A stretch of DNA of 64,000 nt, from assembly GCA_019414645.1 (NCBI GenBank), contig DXLP01000001.1:1-64000 (forward strand). The letters are read 5' to 3'. Shown in pieces: positions 63,580 through 64,000 of this stretch (position 1 is its first letter; every line of letters begins with the position of its first letter). A program made the translations under genes and the position numbers. The notes beneath the pieces are model-generated. The model was not told the origin of the DNA and did not search any database. It saw only the letters and a list, made by a program, of their open reading frames with translations. Source of the DNA: Collinsella sp. GTDB lineage: Bacteria; Actinomycetota; Coriobacteriia; Coriobacteriales; Coriobacteriaceae.

Positions 63580-64000
63580 TTAGCGCTTGCGGGGAACGAG
63601 TTTGGTGCGGCGCAGGTGGATCATCTCGGCGGCAATGGAGATGGCGATCTCCTCGGGGTCCTCGGCCTCGATGGCAACGCCGATCGGCAGGTGCAGTCCG
63701 TCGATCTGTTCCTGCGTAAAGCCCTCCTGCTCCAAGCGGGCCCGCACAAAGGCCGTCTTGCGGCGCGAACCCAGACAGCCCAGGTAGGCAGGCTTGGCGC
63801 GCATCGCCTGAATCACCACGTCGATGTCGGACTTGTGGCCTGCTGTGGCCACGACCACCAAGTCGCGCGGGCCGATGGGGCACAGCTCGTCCAGGTTCTT
63901 GTAGTCGACCAGACGACGGTCGTAGACGCCGGGCACCCATTCGGGCGTCAACGTGCCGGGACGATCGTCGCAAGCCACGACAGCAAAGCCCGCCGCCGTT
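63580..64000 (-). CDS. XdhC/CoxI-family protein, partial
   Basis: The C-terminal ~140 residues of an XdhC-like molybdenum-cofactor maturation protein; the 5' end is beyond the window. The Rossmann-type domain is visible: TAAGFAVVACDDRPG (end of the first strand-loop), LVVVATAGHKSDIDVVIQAM, LGCLGSRRKTAFVRARLEQE and LPIGVAIEAEDPEEIAISIA, the last being the family signature. XdhC proteins insert or sulfurate the cofactor of xanthine dehydrogenase-like enzymes. No hydroxylase gene is in view. The gene lies where rplX would be expected. Confidence 0.88.
   Translation of the reverse strand, partial: TAAGFAVVACDDRPGTLTPEWVPGVYDRRLVDYKNLDELCPIGPRDLVVVATAGHKSDIDVVIQAMRAKPAYLGCLGSRRKTAFVRARLEQEGFTQEQIDGLHLPIGVAIEAEDPEEIAISIAAEMIHLRRTKLVPRKR

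Overview
The window looks like a chromosomal segment of a high-GC Coriobacteriia actinobacterium, most likely Collinsella or a close relative. This is inferred from overall gene content and style: a transketolase split into two adjacent genes, an FtsE with a long N-terminal extension, a tyrosine recombinase of the type common in gut Coriobacteriia, and many short palindromic intergenic repeats. No 16S gene or database search was available, so the genus is an inference. Most genes lie on the minus strand.

Layout. 1-5 kb: a small zinc-ribbon membrane protein, an amidohydrolase, then a DUF559-like nuclease gene bracketed on both sides by arrays of 57-nt palindromes, and a conserved hypothetical gene. 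5-11.3 kb: gltB-gltD glutamate synthase. 11.4-13.4 kb: an Nramp metal transporter, again bracketed by the same 57-nt arrays. 13.4-21 kb: rubredoxin, flavin reductase, a TPR protein with smpB, a tRNA-Gln/tRNA-Glu pair, an ArsC/Spx-like protein, a VanZ-like protein, a serine recombinase broken by an in-frame amber codon, and RNase R. 21-31.5 kb: ftsE-ftsX, split transketolase, a YitT-type membrane protein, secA-prfB and rpmE.

31.7-39.0 kb: a segment of about 7.3 kb framed by two nearly identical 64-bp direct repeats. It holds an ABC exporter set (duplicated permease, ATPase, fused permease-ATPase), a small secreted protein coupled to the fused transporter, a divergent DUF2975-like/Cro-type regulator pair, and an N-terminally truncated tyrosine recombinase. 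This is best read as an integrated accessory island.

39-53.5 kb: an ACT-domain protein, citrate synthase, two Cof-type HAD phosphatases, adenine deaminase, tyrS, a U32 peptidase, a class A penicillin-binding protein, argR, a glycosyltransferase-like protein and truA. 53.5-63.3 kb: the lower part of the spc operon and the alpha operon (rplE, rpsN, rpsH, rplF, rplR, rpsE, rpmD, rplO, secY, adk, map, infA, rpmJ, rpsM, rpsK, rpsD, rpoA, rplQ), with truA downstream. The operon begins at rplE; the usual upstream genes (rplX, rplN, rpsQ and the S10 group) are absent and an XdhC-family gene lies there instead, cut by the window end.

The most unusual signal is the 57-nt palindrome family: 15 units, every one exactly 57 nt, in four clusters with 22-24-nt spacers (period about 80 nt). 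Stems show compensatory changes. The clusters bracket the nuclease gene (4 + 4 units) and the Nramp gene (3 + 4 units). Several other families of short inverted repeats, many with a GGGGAC-type core, sit at gene boundaries.
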